Shown here piece by piece: positions 13,538 through 24,190 of a stretch of 64,000 bases of DNA. Every line of letters begins with the position of its first letter. Positions within the stretch are counted from its first letter, which is position 1. The notes under the pieces were generated by a model. It was not told the DNA's origin. It saw only the letters and a program-made list of their open reading frames with translations, and searched no databases. The position numbers and the translations under genes were made by a program. The DNA comes from Marthasterias glacialis (lineage: Eukaryota; Echinodermata; Asteroidea; Forcipulatida; Asteriidae): assembly GCA_911728455.2 (NCBI GenBank), contig OU452235.1:9044351-9108350 (forward strand), in the 5' to 3' direction.

Positions 13538-16500
13538 ATGTCCTCTGTTCAGCTAGTTTGAAAGGTACATGTATCTTGTACAAGAAGGATTTTATTCACA
13601 AAGGACATTCTTTTGCACATGAAGAGAATTAAGAACATGATCACACTCTTAAAATTATCACTTGTGTGAATTCAACAGTGTGTACATGTACAATGTGTGT
13701 GTATCATGAGCGAGTCTCTGAAAGAAAGACATGAAATTTTCATCTTTGAGAGGGCAAGGCCATTTCCATTATGCAGAGGGCACTTCCATTGGAAAATCTT
13801 CATGTCTATGGGACACTTTTGAAGGGGCACCAAGGCCAAGACCACGGCAACAGAGTCCATGGCCCCAGTAGCCTCCGTATAATTCCAGGCCGGAAAAGAG
13901 TGAAAGGAAATAAGAAGTGTATAGTTCCTTTTGGATCACAGCTTTAACACAAAAATACATATAAATATCGGATTAAAAGTACCATGAGTTAAATTTACTC
14001 GCGTATCAAGAAGCGAGCCACTTTCACTCAATTGTGCACTGTGTACATGTACATGAGAGGTACACCTTTGAAATTCAAGTACATGTTGTGTAATTATCAT
14101 GTTGGGCATGACCAATATTGGTTAACGGTAACCTAAGGCAGACAGTTTTCTTTTCATGTTGGTACTCCAAAGTAGGTCAGGGGATTCTCATCAGCCGCTG
14201 CGACCTAGATCCCAGAATAAATTCTCTCAAATTTTGAGGTTGATTAACGTCAGATTGGAACTGATCTAATAGTCAGGTATATGTAGGAAATATGCTTTTC
14301 AAAGCGTGTATTTTACATAACATGACTTACTCAAGCATGCATTCTGCTGGGCAGGAAAGGTGATTCTATGCACTTTTACACGTACATGTATGTGTACATG
14401 TGTACAGTAATGTTTTTCTTGTTAATTCCTTCATTTTATACAAAGAGTTCATACATGTATGTTGACAAGTGCATGTAGTGTTTAGAATGACTCACTGCAT
14501 TTATGTTTTTTGTATGGATTTTAGTGACTTTGGGTAGCTCGGGGTGGCAGCAGATTGACATTTTCATATTTCTGAGCATATTCAAACATTTCTGAGAACA
14601 GTGGATTTACAATGTACCTGGTAAGTTTGCTGCCAAGAAACAAACAAACAAACAAACAAAAAAAACCAAAAAACCAACCAAACAAACAAACAACCCAACA
14701 AACAAACAAACAAACAACCAACCAACCAAACAAACAATCAAACAAACAAATAGACACTCATAGCCTCCCCAAAAATGTCCTGTTGAATCAAATTGGGTTG
14801 GTTTATTGGTTTCATGTAATGCAAAGAATACAAGCAAGTTGCAGCTTACATGTATACATGTATACATGTCATACAGAAGAACCAACACAATTCACACTTT
14901 ACATTCAAGGAAATACATTATTTGTGAGGGTGGGATGAGAAGAAAAGATAAATAGATAATTAGTTACAAAGATGTGACTGGAAATGATGCAAGAACCTGA
15001 TGTGAACTTCTCCTTGGTGTACATGTATCTCAGGTTAACAATAGTGGAATATTATACATTTGCAACAAGTAAATAACAACCAAGACAAGAAGAAGAAATT
15101 GAAAAATTATATGTTGGAGAAAAGGTGGCCTTTGAATGTAAACTACAGATATGTGGTCTGTGCTCAAGTCGGTTTGTCATCGAAAATGAATTGATTTCAG
15201 CGAACATAGTTTGTAAGATGAAGTTATTTTGTAATGAATAAAATTGATAAATCCAAATTTCAGATTATAGAAGTCTCCAAAAGGTTTTTTTTAAACAGTG
15301 TACTTTTGGCCTTTTTCACAAAGACCAGTCTAATTGATATTCATAGTAAAACAAATGTGCGGATGTATTTATTGTTGTCCCACAATCATTAATTTAAAAA
15401 AGTTAATTACTCTGCCATTGTTCATTGGTAGATTTTTTTCTTTCGATATCTCATTTGAAAGCTCACAACTCTGGTCATCCTACAAAAAATAGCAGTTCAA
15501 CATTTGGATTCATTTTTCAAGGGCAAAATCAGCTTGAGGGCAGACCATTTGTCCATCTTGAATAGTTTTAGGCCTTGATAATGACTTGTACTAATAATAA
15601 AAAAAACTATTTTGAACATTCTGCTGAAAATTTAAAGCATTTTCTTGACCGTAGTTTCATTAATTTGTTCCTATGACCAGGTAGTTAACTTACGCAAAAT
15701 GCTCCAATGAACAAGACGATTGAGATGAACACCATGACAATCCCATGTAGACCAATCATAAGGTAGGTCAGAACCAAAATGGCTGTCAAGAAAATAAAAC
15801 TGCATGTTAAGCTATTTTTCATTAGTAATGGGAGACTTTTGAGACGATAGTGGGCATCCCACAGACCGGTCCTTTTCCATTGTTTTCATAGCTGAGAACA
15901 ATGGAAAAGGACCGGTCTGTGGGACACCCGCATCATCTCAAAAGTCTTCCATTGAAAGGTACATGTAAATAATTACATTTGGAGCACATTGAGTACTTTG
16001 TTTTTAAAGATTATAGAGTCCCAGTCATACTCTTCAGAATTTTAATGTAAAGGTGGGAAGTTTGGGGACATCTGATGGACACAGCTCACTCTCCCTGGGC
16101 CCCCAATCTCCACTTGAAATGAAGACATTGATAAATAATAAGAAGTTAGTACATTGGACAATTAGCCTTTCCCATCAAATATGCTAATTACATTTATTCA
16201 TGCGTACAGACATCATTGGTTGGCAAATGCCATAGAGTTGTCCACCAGGCAGACGCGCAAACATGTGTGCGTCATGCCTCCATTAGCCCCACACAAAAAG
16301 GTGTGATTTTTCTTCATTTTACCAACCAGTAATGTTGCACAACGCGTGATGTGCAAGTTACGTATTTCTTGGGAAAGGTCCATTTTTTTTTGTCAACAAT
16401 CACGATAATAAATTTAGGAGTCATAACATGAAAACATGAAACAACAGAGATTCTGTATGGCGTAGTATCATAACTGATTTAAAACTTACAATGGATGGAA

Positions 16501-19500
16501 TCCATAGGTCTTCATTTACAAATGGAAGTAATTGATTTTTAAAAAACAGTTATGAAAAGAGTCTTATTAATCAAAGCTGCGATCATTTTGTACTTTTTGA
16601 AATTGCACTTAAATTTAAGATTTTCTCTTGTTCAGACATTGATTCAATCCTGCATTATACATGGCTTCAGTAGTGCATCACTAAGTGAAAATGACACGCG
16701 ATATCAAAACTCTATCCCGTGTTGTTTTCACACTACTCTGACTATAGTGTTCACATCTTGCAGTGTGTATGGATTCAGCCGTTTTCAAGTCTATCCATGA
16801 AGCTGTTAGATTTGTCCGTAACCAATGGCACTCTGTCAGCCGCAGGCGCTGATGAGTTGGCTTGTAATGCAAATAGCTTGATGGTTGGTTGGGGGGGGGG
16901 TGGTGTTGTGTACCCATGCTGGTGTTTGCTGATGCATTAGATCAAGATCATGTACACTTACTCATCCAGAATTCTAATATCTGCTTAATTGATGGATGAT
17001 CTACATATACCTTATTTGAACTATTTGTGGATACATCTTTCACATGTATTGTGCATGTAAAGGATGGCTATTTGAGCAATGTGTACATTCCTTGGTGGTA
17101 CATTTAGAGTTTTATGATGTTGTTTTTTAAAACAACAGATCAGGTTAAACTTAAAATAGTTCATAAAAATCACAATATCTGATTGTTACAGCGGGACTGG
17201 TGCTGCAGTAACAATATGTATTTTGAAAGTACAGTAGCAGTTGAACCTCCCTGCTTGAGGCAATGTGTTGAGTGCAAAGATTATAGAGCACCGTAGGCGC
17301 AAGATGGGGAACTCTGACTGAAATGTGAAATCTCACTGGACGCCATTTCGGCAAGTGACTCTATTGATACAACACTGATATGTGCGGACCGGTGTAGACA
17401 ATGACATTTGCTATCAATGGGAAACACAGGCATTCACTTGCCGAAATGGGGCCCATGCGTATTTCACTTTCCAACAGTAGATAAAGGCCCAGTTCCCCAT
17501 CTTGCGGCTACGGCGCTCTATAATCTTTGGTTGAATGTACCACAGAGCGACAACAGAACATATCTTGCTGAATGGCACATGTTTCACTTGGCTACCGTAC
17601 AATAATTCCTTTGTTTTGAGATGAGGCTTACACAATATGCAACTTAGCTATGCATAGTTTTACCTTGAGCAAACAGCATGCTCCTAAAATAATCATGTGT
17701 CTCACAAAGTTTATCTTTTAAGAATATTGATTTTTTTTACAGACTAGTATTTTTAATGTTTCAATCTGGAAGTTGGCATTGTCAGTTGCCAGGACGTTTA
17801 TCAGATTATTAAGACACTCTTTTCAAAAGTGTTTTGACTAAACTAACTTACAGTCACGGAGTGCAGTTGTGCCAAACTCATTTCCACGCTGGAGGAGGAG
17901 GAGAAGACCCCAGATGTAGAGTAGAGCTGTGGCCGCTGACACCAGCTGAAATCATCATAATTATGAGATTAAAGTTTTAAGATGTATTTTGTTTACTATT
18001 TGAATTGTTCATCTTTAATCAAATGGACCTAAATTTGAAAAGTTCAAGCATTGTTACTTTGCATATGTCATTCATGTATGTGGTTCGATTTCTCAACATG
18101 TTTAAGACACCACATCACTCTAATCTCATTCAAGACTGATGTTTCACAGTGATCTTCACTTTTAATGTCGTTTTACTACTATGAGAAGTGCCGAGTTTTG
18201 TGTTGAGCGCCCCAAATGGTTTTTAGTTAGACGGACATATCGAGTGTCTCTGTGGGATTTCCCGTTGTGAATATTTCTCGTCTTTCTTTTGCTTACTTGT
18301 ACATGAACAAATACACATGTACATGTACATTGTATGTTAAAGTATTGTAAATGACTTATATGAAATTCGGCAAATTGTGACACTATTTCAAAGTCTGGCT
18401 TAAAATCTGAATGCTTGTAGTGCACATACATGTATGTAGATGTAGACCCTACACATACATGTACATTGTGTACCCTTTACATTAGAATGTATGTAATCAA
18501 AAATGATTCACACAATAAGTTTTCTGTTTAGCGTTTCAACTATTATAGCCTGCAGTTGTTACATCATGGAGGTTTTTTCTTCCATGATTACATGTACATG
18601 TACATGTGAGATTATTCACAAAATGTATAACCACAAACTGAAATTTATTACCACCTGTCAGATTAAAAATCAATAGTTTATCTTTCTGAATCTGATATTG
18701 ATACTGCCCATCCTTAACTATGCCTTTCTTGAAAAATTCCCTTTGTGCTGTGGGACATGGCTGTTCATCTACATGTATATGTATTATGCTATACACTTGA
18801 AGTGCGGAAATGAGGAAAGATATAGTATTTCAAAATAAATAGGCTGATGGATCTGATCGCTATACCTCCACAGTGCTGATCATTGATGTCTCAAGTGTTG
18901 AGATTGAAATTTAAGATTGTATAGGGTATCACTTTTGTGAGGCATTGCTTGAAAATATTCCGACCACAATATGGAATTGTATTTTAAACGCACCATTTCT
19001 TTTTTTCGTTTTTTTTTTTTCCGGCCCTTGCTTTTATCTTGACAATGAGAGCAAGGGCTTTTAGTTCTAACAAACTAAGACTGTACATGTTTGTCAACCT
19101 GGGGCCGATTTCACAAAGAGCTATTAAAAAAGATTGATCTTTATCTGTGTATCAATCTTAATCATGTTAATTGCTAAGCAAAGTGTGATGTCACAATACA
19201 AACCACCATGGCAATATTGACAACTCATCTTAAGATGATTCTTAGTGCTTTGTGAAATCGAGCCCTGGTAAAAGGAGGACTTTTATTTAATCTCCCATTG
19301 TTTTGGAAGCGAGAACCTCTGACATGTTTGTTATAGCCCTTGGTTAACTGGTAGACACCCCCATGTACATGTACACTCAGTGACACTATGTACATGTACT
19401 ACCATAGAGCAAGGACCTGGTATTACATACATACAAACGATGGAAGACTTTGGAACACTAGGTGGCAGCAGACTTACCAGGTAAATTTCCATTGTTTGCA

Positions 19501-20591
19501 TAGTTCTGAATTAGCGCAAATTTCCGAGACTAATGGATTTACCTGGCAAGTCTGGTGCCACCTAGTGTCCTCAAAAGTCTACCATTGATTGTCATTCTTG
19601 TCGTTCAGACTAAGAGATCTTGAACCTTGTTTGGGTGGGGGAAAGTAAAATGCAAGTTTTACTTGGTAAACTTGGTAAAGGGTGTCCTACACTGTACGCA
19701 GTATTGTATGTACATGTGCTTTAAAGAATGTTAATAAATGTAAATGAATTTGGGGCTTCATACCTGGCATGCCTGGGGAGACCAAATTCTATTTACATAC
19801 TTTACATGAATGCATGGAGGTGATGAATGTAATCCTGAAAATGTCAAACAGCTATCATTTGATTTTGGAAGATCATGTAAGTGTACATTCTTTCCATGTC
19901 TTATAAAATGTACTTACATATGTTTGACATGGTGTACATCATACAAATATAGTACTGGAGTTTTTAAGATGTGTCGTAGCCGAGCGCTAGCGTACCAATT
20001 TCAAGTTCTGGAGGCCGCGTGATCACAATTCGGATTCGAACCTTGGTCCCTTTACTTGTGTCCTTGAGCAAGACACTATAATTGCTCCTTGACATTTATA
20101 TCCTAACTTATGGACTCTGCCGAGTAACAAAGCAGAAGCAGAAGTTTCAATGTTCTTGTAATTATTGCAACTTGCAATAAACAACAAATAATCGATACAA
20201 ATAGTACGATTGTTTTAATTCATACATGTACATGTTCAAAAAAAAATGTATTTAATTTAATCACTTCCACTCAACAACTACATTCATGTATATGTGTAAG
20301 TAAATTTGTAAATTTGATAATTTTAATGTAAATTTATGTCAGTGATCCCATATTTAAAATGTACATGTACTAGTTTTATATTTCAAGTACTTATGCCAGA
20401 GGCACACCCAAGTGCGTGTCCTCAATAACACATGACCTCACTCTTACATCAAAACATGTTGAAAACTTTCATTTCCCAAAACGAGAAATCTCAGTCTTCT
20501 TTAGTAAACTTACCAAGAATAAAATGGTTGATACCAGTGCTCCCTTGCGCAGAGATACACAGCAGAAGCAATGCTGGTCCAAAATAGCCAT
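7326..20591 (-). CDS. Four-transmembrane LAPTM4/DUF7027-like membrane protein, six coding exons
   Basis: Joining six minus-strand exons (20591-20514, 17945-17852, 15782-15694, 12564-12457, 9115-9050, 7403-7326) gives 513 nt, 170 aa plus stop. Every junction is GT-AG and all phases agree. The start has a strong Kozak context (A at -3, G at +4). Seen: a short N-terminus with a Cys cluster (CFCC, residues 8-11) followed by SLRKG, then four hydrophobic segments at about 16-45, 58-87, 92-117 and 128-152, and a short polar tail with WSLYQHF. Known: a Cys-rich start before Ser-Leu-Arg-x-Gly, four membrane spans and a W-x-x-YQ near the end are typical of invertebrate LAPTM4/DUF7027 proteins of late endosomes and lysosomes. 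Inferred: an endolysosomal membrane protein. The tail lacks the PPxY motifs of vertebrate LAPTM4, so it may be another member of the four-TM superfamily. Introns carry at least five foldback elements. The neighbour ANKRD49 is divergent. Confidence 0.8.
8637..8892. mobile_element. Foldback MITE, copy 1 of a family also at 17.3 kb
   Basis: Ends CCAAAGATTATAGAGCGCC / GGCACTCTATAATCGTTGG, inner arms GCAAGATGGGGA / TCCCCATCTTG and TGAAATGGCG pairs. In LAPTM4-like intron 5. Confidence 0.8.
9050..9115 (-). CDS. LAPTM4-like gene, coding exon 5
   Basis: 22 codons, phase 0 to phase 0, between CCTTACAG and GTAAGTA. It encodes the first part of TM4 (YFLFLLIWYVIRAIW). Confidence 0.8.
9237..9545 (+). repeat. 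tRNA-derived SINE
   Basis: A box-like GGCGTAGTGGTATC and B box-like GGTTTGAATCTCACT, then a body with GGGTTTTC repeated and a tail AATAAATAAATAAATAG. Interrupted by a run of about 20 G at 9321-9340. In the LAPTM4-like gene, intron 4. Confidence 0.65.
10371..10735. mobile_element. TIR element, copy 1 (CCCAGCTCAACATTGG family)
   Basis: Left end CCCCAGCTCAACATTGGTAA; right end has CAATGTTGAGCTTGGG. Interior shared with 60795-61100 and, in part, 33000-33140. Contains GTGCGCATTC and ACCATCATTATC blocks. LAPTM4-like intron 4. Confidence 0.7.
10838..11000 (+). repeat. tRNA-derived SINE fragment, same family as 63.2 kb
   Basis: CAGTGGTCTAGTCATTCAGA...CGAATCCCACCTGAGTAAT, then a body with GGGAAAACACTGAGTTTACAGTG, shared with 63195-63345. 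Internal deletion between the A and B boxes. Confidence 0.6.
12457..12564 (-). CDS. LAPTM4-like gene, coding exon 4
   Basis: 36 codons, phase 0 to phase 0, between AATTACAG and GTAATA. It encodes TM3 and a short acidic loop (ITEDQLQ). Confidence 0.8.
13300..13536 (+). repeat. LINE 3' end with (ATT)n tail
   Basis: T-rich sequence ending TGTTTGTGCAAATAAAG then about 15 ATT repeats. A 3' UTR with AATAAA running into a trinucleotide tail is how CR1/L2-like copies usually end. The 5' limit is not visible. Lies in an intron of the LAPTM4-like gene. Confidence 0.5.
14521..14640. mobile_element. Decayed relative of the 19.4-kb hairpin element
   Basis: GACTTTGGGTAGCTC, GGTGGCAGCAGATTG and AGTGGATTTAC...CTGGTAAGTTTGCTGCCA recall the arms of 19440-19585, followed by an (AAAC)n tract. 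Confidence 0.4.
14637..14752. repeat. (AAAC)n-rich simple repeat
   Basis: CAAA/CAACC-rich tract that gives long meaningless K/Q/T/N frames on one strand. Confidence 0.9.
15694..15782 (-). CDS. LAPTM4-like gene, coding exon 3
   Basis: 89 nt that complete the split Ser codon and end in phase 0 at GCATTTTGC before GTAAGT. It encodes TM2. The acceptor (TTCTTGACAG) is preceded by a TACTAAT branch-point-like site and directly upstream of that by a foldback element (15828-15952). Confidence 0.8.
15828..15952. mobile_element. Hairpin MITE beside the exon 3 acceptor
   Basis: Outer ends ATGGGAGACTTTTGAG / CTCAAAAGTCTTCCAT; inner near-perfect arms with CAGACCGGTCCTTTTCC and its inverse. 125 bp. Shares terminal sequence with 19440-19585. 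Confidence 0.8.
17275..17529. mobile_element. Foldback MITE, copy 2
   Basis: Colinear with 8637-8892 over its whole length (CAAAGATTATAGAGCACC...GGCGCTCTATAATCTTTG). In LAPTM4-like intron 2. A possible third, decayed end lies at 16006 (AAAGATTATAGAGTCC). Confidence 0.8.
17852..17945 (-). CDS. LAPTM4-like gene, coding exon 2
   Basis: 94 nt entering in phase 0 after a TTTCAG acceptor and leaving with one base of a split Ser codon before GTAAG. It encodes the rest of TM1, including a run of leucines, and a polar loop (QRGNEFGTTALRD). Confidence 0.8.
19098..19268. mobile_element. Foldback MITE, CCAGGGCTCGATTTCACAAAG family
   Basis: CCTGGGGCCGATTTCACAAAG at the left and CTTTGTGAAATCGAGCCCTGG at the right; inner pairs around CATCTTAAGATG. 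171 bp, LAPTM4-like intron 1. Confidence 0.8.
19440..19585. mobile_element. Hairpin MITE, same ends but different inner arms
   Basis: Ends ATGGAAGACTTTGGAACAC / GTCCTCAAAAGTCTACCAT; arms with CACTAGGTGGCAGCAGACTT and its inverse. 146 bp. In LAPTM4-like intron 1. Confidence 0.75.
19974..20150 (+). repeat. tRNA-derived SINE fragment (GTCGTGGCCGAGCGG family)
   Basis: Head GTCGTAGCCGAGCGCTAGCG, CAAGTTCTGG, B box GGATTCGAACC, then TGTGTCCTTGAGCAAGACAC. Same order as 21468-21845. 3' part missing. Confidence 0.65.
20514..20591 (-). CDS. LAPTM4-like gene, coding exon 1
   Basis: 26 codons from ATG to a GTAAG donor, phase 0. It encodes the Cys cluster and the start of TM1. Confidence 0.8.
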
Positions 20592-22084
20592 TTTGGCGTT
20601 TTAATCCTCCGCCGACTGTTCTGAAGTTTTGCGTTAAACTATGGGGAAGATAACTTGTCCCTTACCATGAAACCTCCGAATCATAGAAACTGACTGCAGT
20701 TCTATTGTGATGACTGTGTGTGCACTGGGTGTAGTCAATAGCCCCACCTATGGTAGCCATAACTTGCAGTCAGTTGTGCATGAAGTTCTGCTTCTTTTCA
20801 GCTTGCTCAGTGACCTGTCTTTCTTGTTTTGCATATGAAAGGCAAATAACAAAGCCACTTTGGCAACAGGTTTTTTACTGTGAGTTGTGCCACATGAGGC
20901 TCAGGTAATGTCATGTTTTTCGGTAGTTGACTTGGACCAATTGTCAGCAAATGATTGCTTAAGTTAGATTATTTTATTTGAAATTGTTGATCTATTTCAA
21001 TAAGAAGACAACTGCAAGAAACATTCAAAGATCGTGTAAGAATTGTCTATCTATTTGATGCAGGGCTGTTCAATCTATGAGAAAGTTCACACCATTATTA
21101 AAGAGACAGGAATAGTTTTACTAACAATTGCGGACTGTGAACAAAAAATATCTATGTAGGCATTTTGGTGAGGGTAAGTGTGTTTTCAAGTGTGGGTAGA
21201 GTGGTGAGCTACAGCCCCAAACCTCTGTTTTTTCCCTGTCTGCTTGTGCACTTGATAAACTTAGTAAAGAAACATTCAAAGATATTCAATCCAAAGTGTC
21301 ATTTAAAAGTTTCTTAGGGGTCACTGCCCCTCAAAATCATAGAATGATTACGACTCCCCAACAAAATTTACACAAAGTAGGTTTGTGCTAAAGTGCATGA
21401 AGAGTTTAAACATTCCGTTTCATTTCACCACTGGGTTACTTAAAATGTGAACCACAATGTGTCCTGGAGTGTCGTGGCCGAGCGGTCTAGATCACCGGAC
21501 TCAAGTTCTGGTGTTGTCGGCAGCAGAATGTGGATTCGAATCCCGGTCAGAGCGCTTGTGTCCTTGAGCGAGATACTTGACCATAATTGCTTTGTCCTTC
21601 GGATGGGACGTTAAGTCCCGTGTACTAGGATGGGTAGTGCATGTAAAAGAACTCAGAACACTTATCCTGGAGAAGTAGGGGAACTTACCCCGGTGTTTCT
21701 GGTTCACATAGCAAGCACCCTTGTAGACAAGTTTCCTCAGGCTTGAGAGCTACAGTGATTAAGTTCACTTATGAGACATCCTTGGTTTCAATACCAGAAA
21801 TATATAAGAATGTTAATAATAGTAGTAATAATAATATTAATAAATAAAATGTTACAAGTGGAGAAAAGTGTGATAATGTCATCACCAATAACTTAACTTT
21901 TTTTCAGTATTGCAGAGTAAAGTGATATTTTTTTCTTTATTTATTCCCAGGTTTCACACGTCCACATTGAAGTTTGACCTGAGGCATTACTGCTTTCATC
22001 TCATAGAGGATCCAGTGATGTGCTGACTGGCAATTGATGCTTCCATAACAGATTTCTCCAGTTATTTTTCGACGTGTTTAAACA
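20592..22084. promoter_or_regulatory. Head-to-head intergenic region, candidate shared promoter
   Basis: About 1.5 kb separates the divergent start codons of the LAPTM4-like gene and ANKRD49. A pyrimidine-rich acceptor (TTTATTTATTCCCAG, ending 21950) lies 134 nt before the ANKRD49 ATG, and a CAG/GTAATG donor-like site lies near 20903. ANKRD49 may therefore have a non-coding first exon close to the other gene. A tRNA-derived SINE occupies 21468-21845. No TATA box was identified. Confidence 0.35.
21468..21845 (+). repeat. Near full-length tRNA-derived SINE
   Basis: Head GTCGTGGCCGAGCGGTCTAG (Leu/Ser-tRNA-like A box), B box GGATTCGAATCCC, body GTCCTTGAGCGAGATACTTGACC and GGATGGGACGTTAAG, and an AT-rich tail with ATAATAATATTAATAAATAAA. 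Sits between the ANKRD49 and LAPTM4-like promoters. Confidence 0.75.
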
Positions 22085-23017
22085 ATGTTGAGGCACACAG
22101 AGGAGCTGAGTGGAAGCTTAGAAAGCTTAAATCAACTGGATATGCACGAGAAACTTGAGAAGCATCAAAAGAGACGATTAAGTTGCCCTCAAATTGCCTT
22201 CACGTCCACTCTGCTACCAACGGGACTTACTGGCAAGAAATCACTGTTAGAGGATGTTGGGACGCAGAGGTTGGAGGCAACAGCTGAAGTACCTCAAGAG
22301 GCAGAGGATAATGTATTTGCTGATGCAGTAGAAGCTGTTCTCAAGGAAGGGTATGGGGGTAACGCTGGATTTGAGGATGAAGAAGACTGCCGTAAACATA
22401 CAGACTTCCTGCTTAGCGTGATGGAATCGCAGCAACGTAAGCGACGAGGAAGTTCCAAGTCGCATTGGGATGAGAGTGAAGAAGAAGAGGATAAGATTGA
22501 TGAGGATGTTGAGAGCGATCTCAATAAAAGGATTCTGTGGGCAGCTGAGAACAATGAGATTGAAATTGTGAAGGATTTACTCAGTCATCAGGAAGCATTG
22601 ATAGATGCCAAAGATGAAGATCATTACACACCCTTACATCGCGCAGCATATAATGGACACACTACAATGGTGGAGTTGTTACTACAGCATAAAGCTAATG
22701 TCAATGCTAAAACTGAGGATGGTTGGTGTCCATTACATTGTGCTGCTCGATGGAACAATGCATCTGTAGTATCGATTCTTTTACAGAACGGAAGCGATAT
22801 CAATGCTCAGACAAATGGTGGACAAACAGCGCTTCATTTAGCTGCTTCTAACAATGAAGCTAAGGAGAGTTTAGAATTACTGTTAATGAATCGTCATATA
22901 GATGCAAGCCTTTTGAATGCAGCCAATGAGAAGCCGTACGACATAGTAAAAAGGGTCGGTCGTCTGTCCTATTTATTTGAGATGACTGAAGACAGCATGC
23001 AACCATCTACTAGCTGA
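22085..23017 (+). CDS. ANKRD49: Ankyrin repeat domain-containing protein 49 (ANKRD49) orthologue
   Basis: An intact 310-codon single coding exon; the ATG has A at -3. Residues 1-128 are poorly structured, 129-144 are strongly acidic (runs of E/D), and ankyrin repeats follow at about 147-178, 180-211, 213-244 and 246-278 with a degenerate cap. YTPLHRAAY, WCPLHCAARWNN, INAQTNGG and LELLLMNR line up closely with vertebrate ANKRD49, which also has an acidic stretch before its repeats. Human ANKRD49 is about 240 aa, so the N-terminus here is longer. Ankyrin repeats bind proteins; vertebrate ANKRD49 has been linked to transcription and spermatogenesis, and nothing here tests that. Divergent from the LAPTM4-like gene. 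Confidence 0.93.
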   Translation: MLRHTEELSGSLESLNQLDMHEKLEKHQKRRLSCPQIAFTSTLLPTGLTGKKSLLEDVGTQRLEATAEVPQEAEDNVFADAVEAVLKEGYGGNAGFEDEEDCRKHTDFLLSVMESQQRKRRGSSKSHWDESEEEEDKIDEDVESDLNKRILWAAENNEIEIVKDLLSHQEALIDAKDEDHYTPLHRAAYNGHTTMVELLLQHKANVNAKTEDGWCPLHCAARWNNASVVSILLQNGSDINAQTNGGQTALHLAASNNEAKESLELLLMNRHIDASLLNAANEKPYDIVKRVGRLSYLFEMTEDSMQPSTS

Positions 23018-23227
23018 TGATGTTCTCGTCTGACTCAACAAGCTTGCTCAGGGTGATTGGACAGAAAAAACAACAACCAAAAATATTTGTGAAGTGTTTA
23101 CTTAAATGTAATTTGTATATAATTGTGGTGAAATACACATTAGTGTTCAGTATCTTCCAATAATCTTGGATTATCACTGGTGATTGTTCTTTGGGCTGTT
23201 CTAATATCTTCCAAGACCTTACACTTG

Positions 23228-23233
23228 AATAAA
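23228..23233 (+). terminator. Polyadenylation signal of ANKRD49
   Basis: AATAAA 211 nt after the stop, followed by T/G-rich sequence (GGTTTATGCTTTGTTTC). A good candidate 3' end. Confidence 0.55.
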
Positions 23234-23827
23234 AATACTTCATTTTATTATTAGGAAATGGTTTATGCTTTGTTTCAACCATTTTTTTCTGTGTTTAATT
23301 TATTTCTATTGATTGATTTGTTATTTTATTTTTATTTTATTTTTTGGGAGACACTTTATTAGAAGTGTGGTATAGAAGGATCGTCTTTTTTCTGAGCAGA
23401 ACACTTCAATGAAAAAGAAAAGTCTTCTCGTTAATTTGTTTGTTTAATGTTTTGATACCGCCATTAAGCGACTGCAGAATCTTATTCTGAGATGTTATTC
23501 TTATTCTTAAGGTGGAGTTGACCTGACATTGAAAAAAACAAAAATGCAGCAACCAACCAAACAGCATAGATTAATTGTAAATGGTAGTGGTAGCATTTAC
23601 AGACTACATGTATATAAACTAATTACAAAAAACGTTTGTGGGCTTTTGTAGCAATGGCTACTTCATCAGATGCAATGATGGGCAAAATCAAAGTAGTTTA
23701 TACAGTCTTAATACACAGTCTACCAAATTTAAGATGGTTCCAAGAGTACGTGTCCAATGCACCGGAGTACCATGTTCATTGGACCCATTCAACTGGAACC
23801 TTCTTGAACTTTGTAGGTTGTGTGTTA

Positions 23828-24190
23828 ATGGGACAAGTTGCCTTTGGATCAGGCGCTTTGGGCCATAAAAAGCATTTCTTATGAATGAATATAGTTGGAT
23901 AGATATTTTTAAAAGTGGAGTACAGTTATAATGATTTACATCCCTTGAAATTGTGTGGTTTGACAGAACATGTTCCGCTATTTGTAGAACCAAATTTGCA
24001 GACCATATGTTTCTATGTAGAGTGAGGTTCCACTGGTTGTATTTCCGAGCGGCAAATTTATGTTTTTTGAATCACTACTCACTAATAACAAGAACAGACT
24101 GTAGGCGTTTGATTGCATGAACAAGTCCAAATAGCAATTCCAAATAGCAAATAGCAACATTTTAAGAGCTTTGAGGGCAATGTGTCCCTT
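23828..24190. mobile_element. Dispersed repeat, copy 2, with TIR remains
   Basis: GGGACAAGTTGCCTTTGGATC at the left and GGGCAATGTGTCCCTTG at the right form a TIR. Interior matches the copies at 3.3 and 49.2 kb. Confidence 0.7.

Noticed and set aside
14607..14938. Overlapping Lys/Gln/Asn and Phe/Val/Cys-rich frames on both strands
   Set aside because: Produced by the (AAAC)n repeat.
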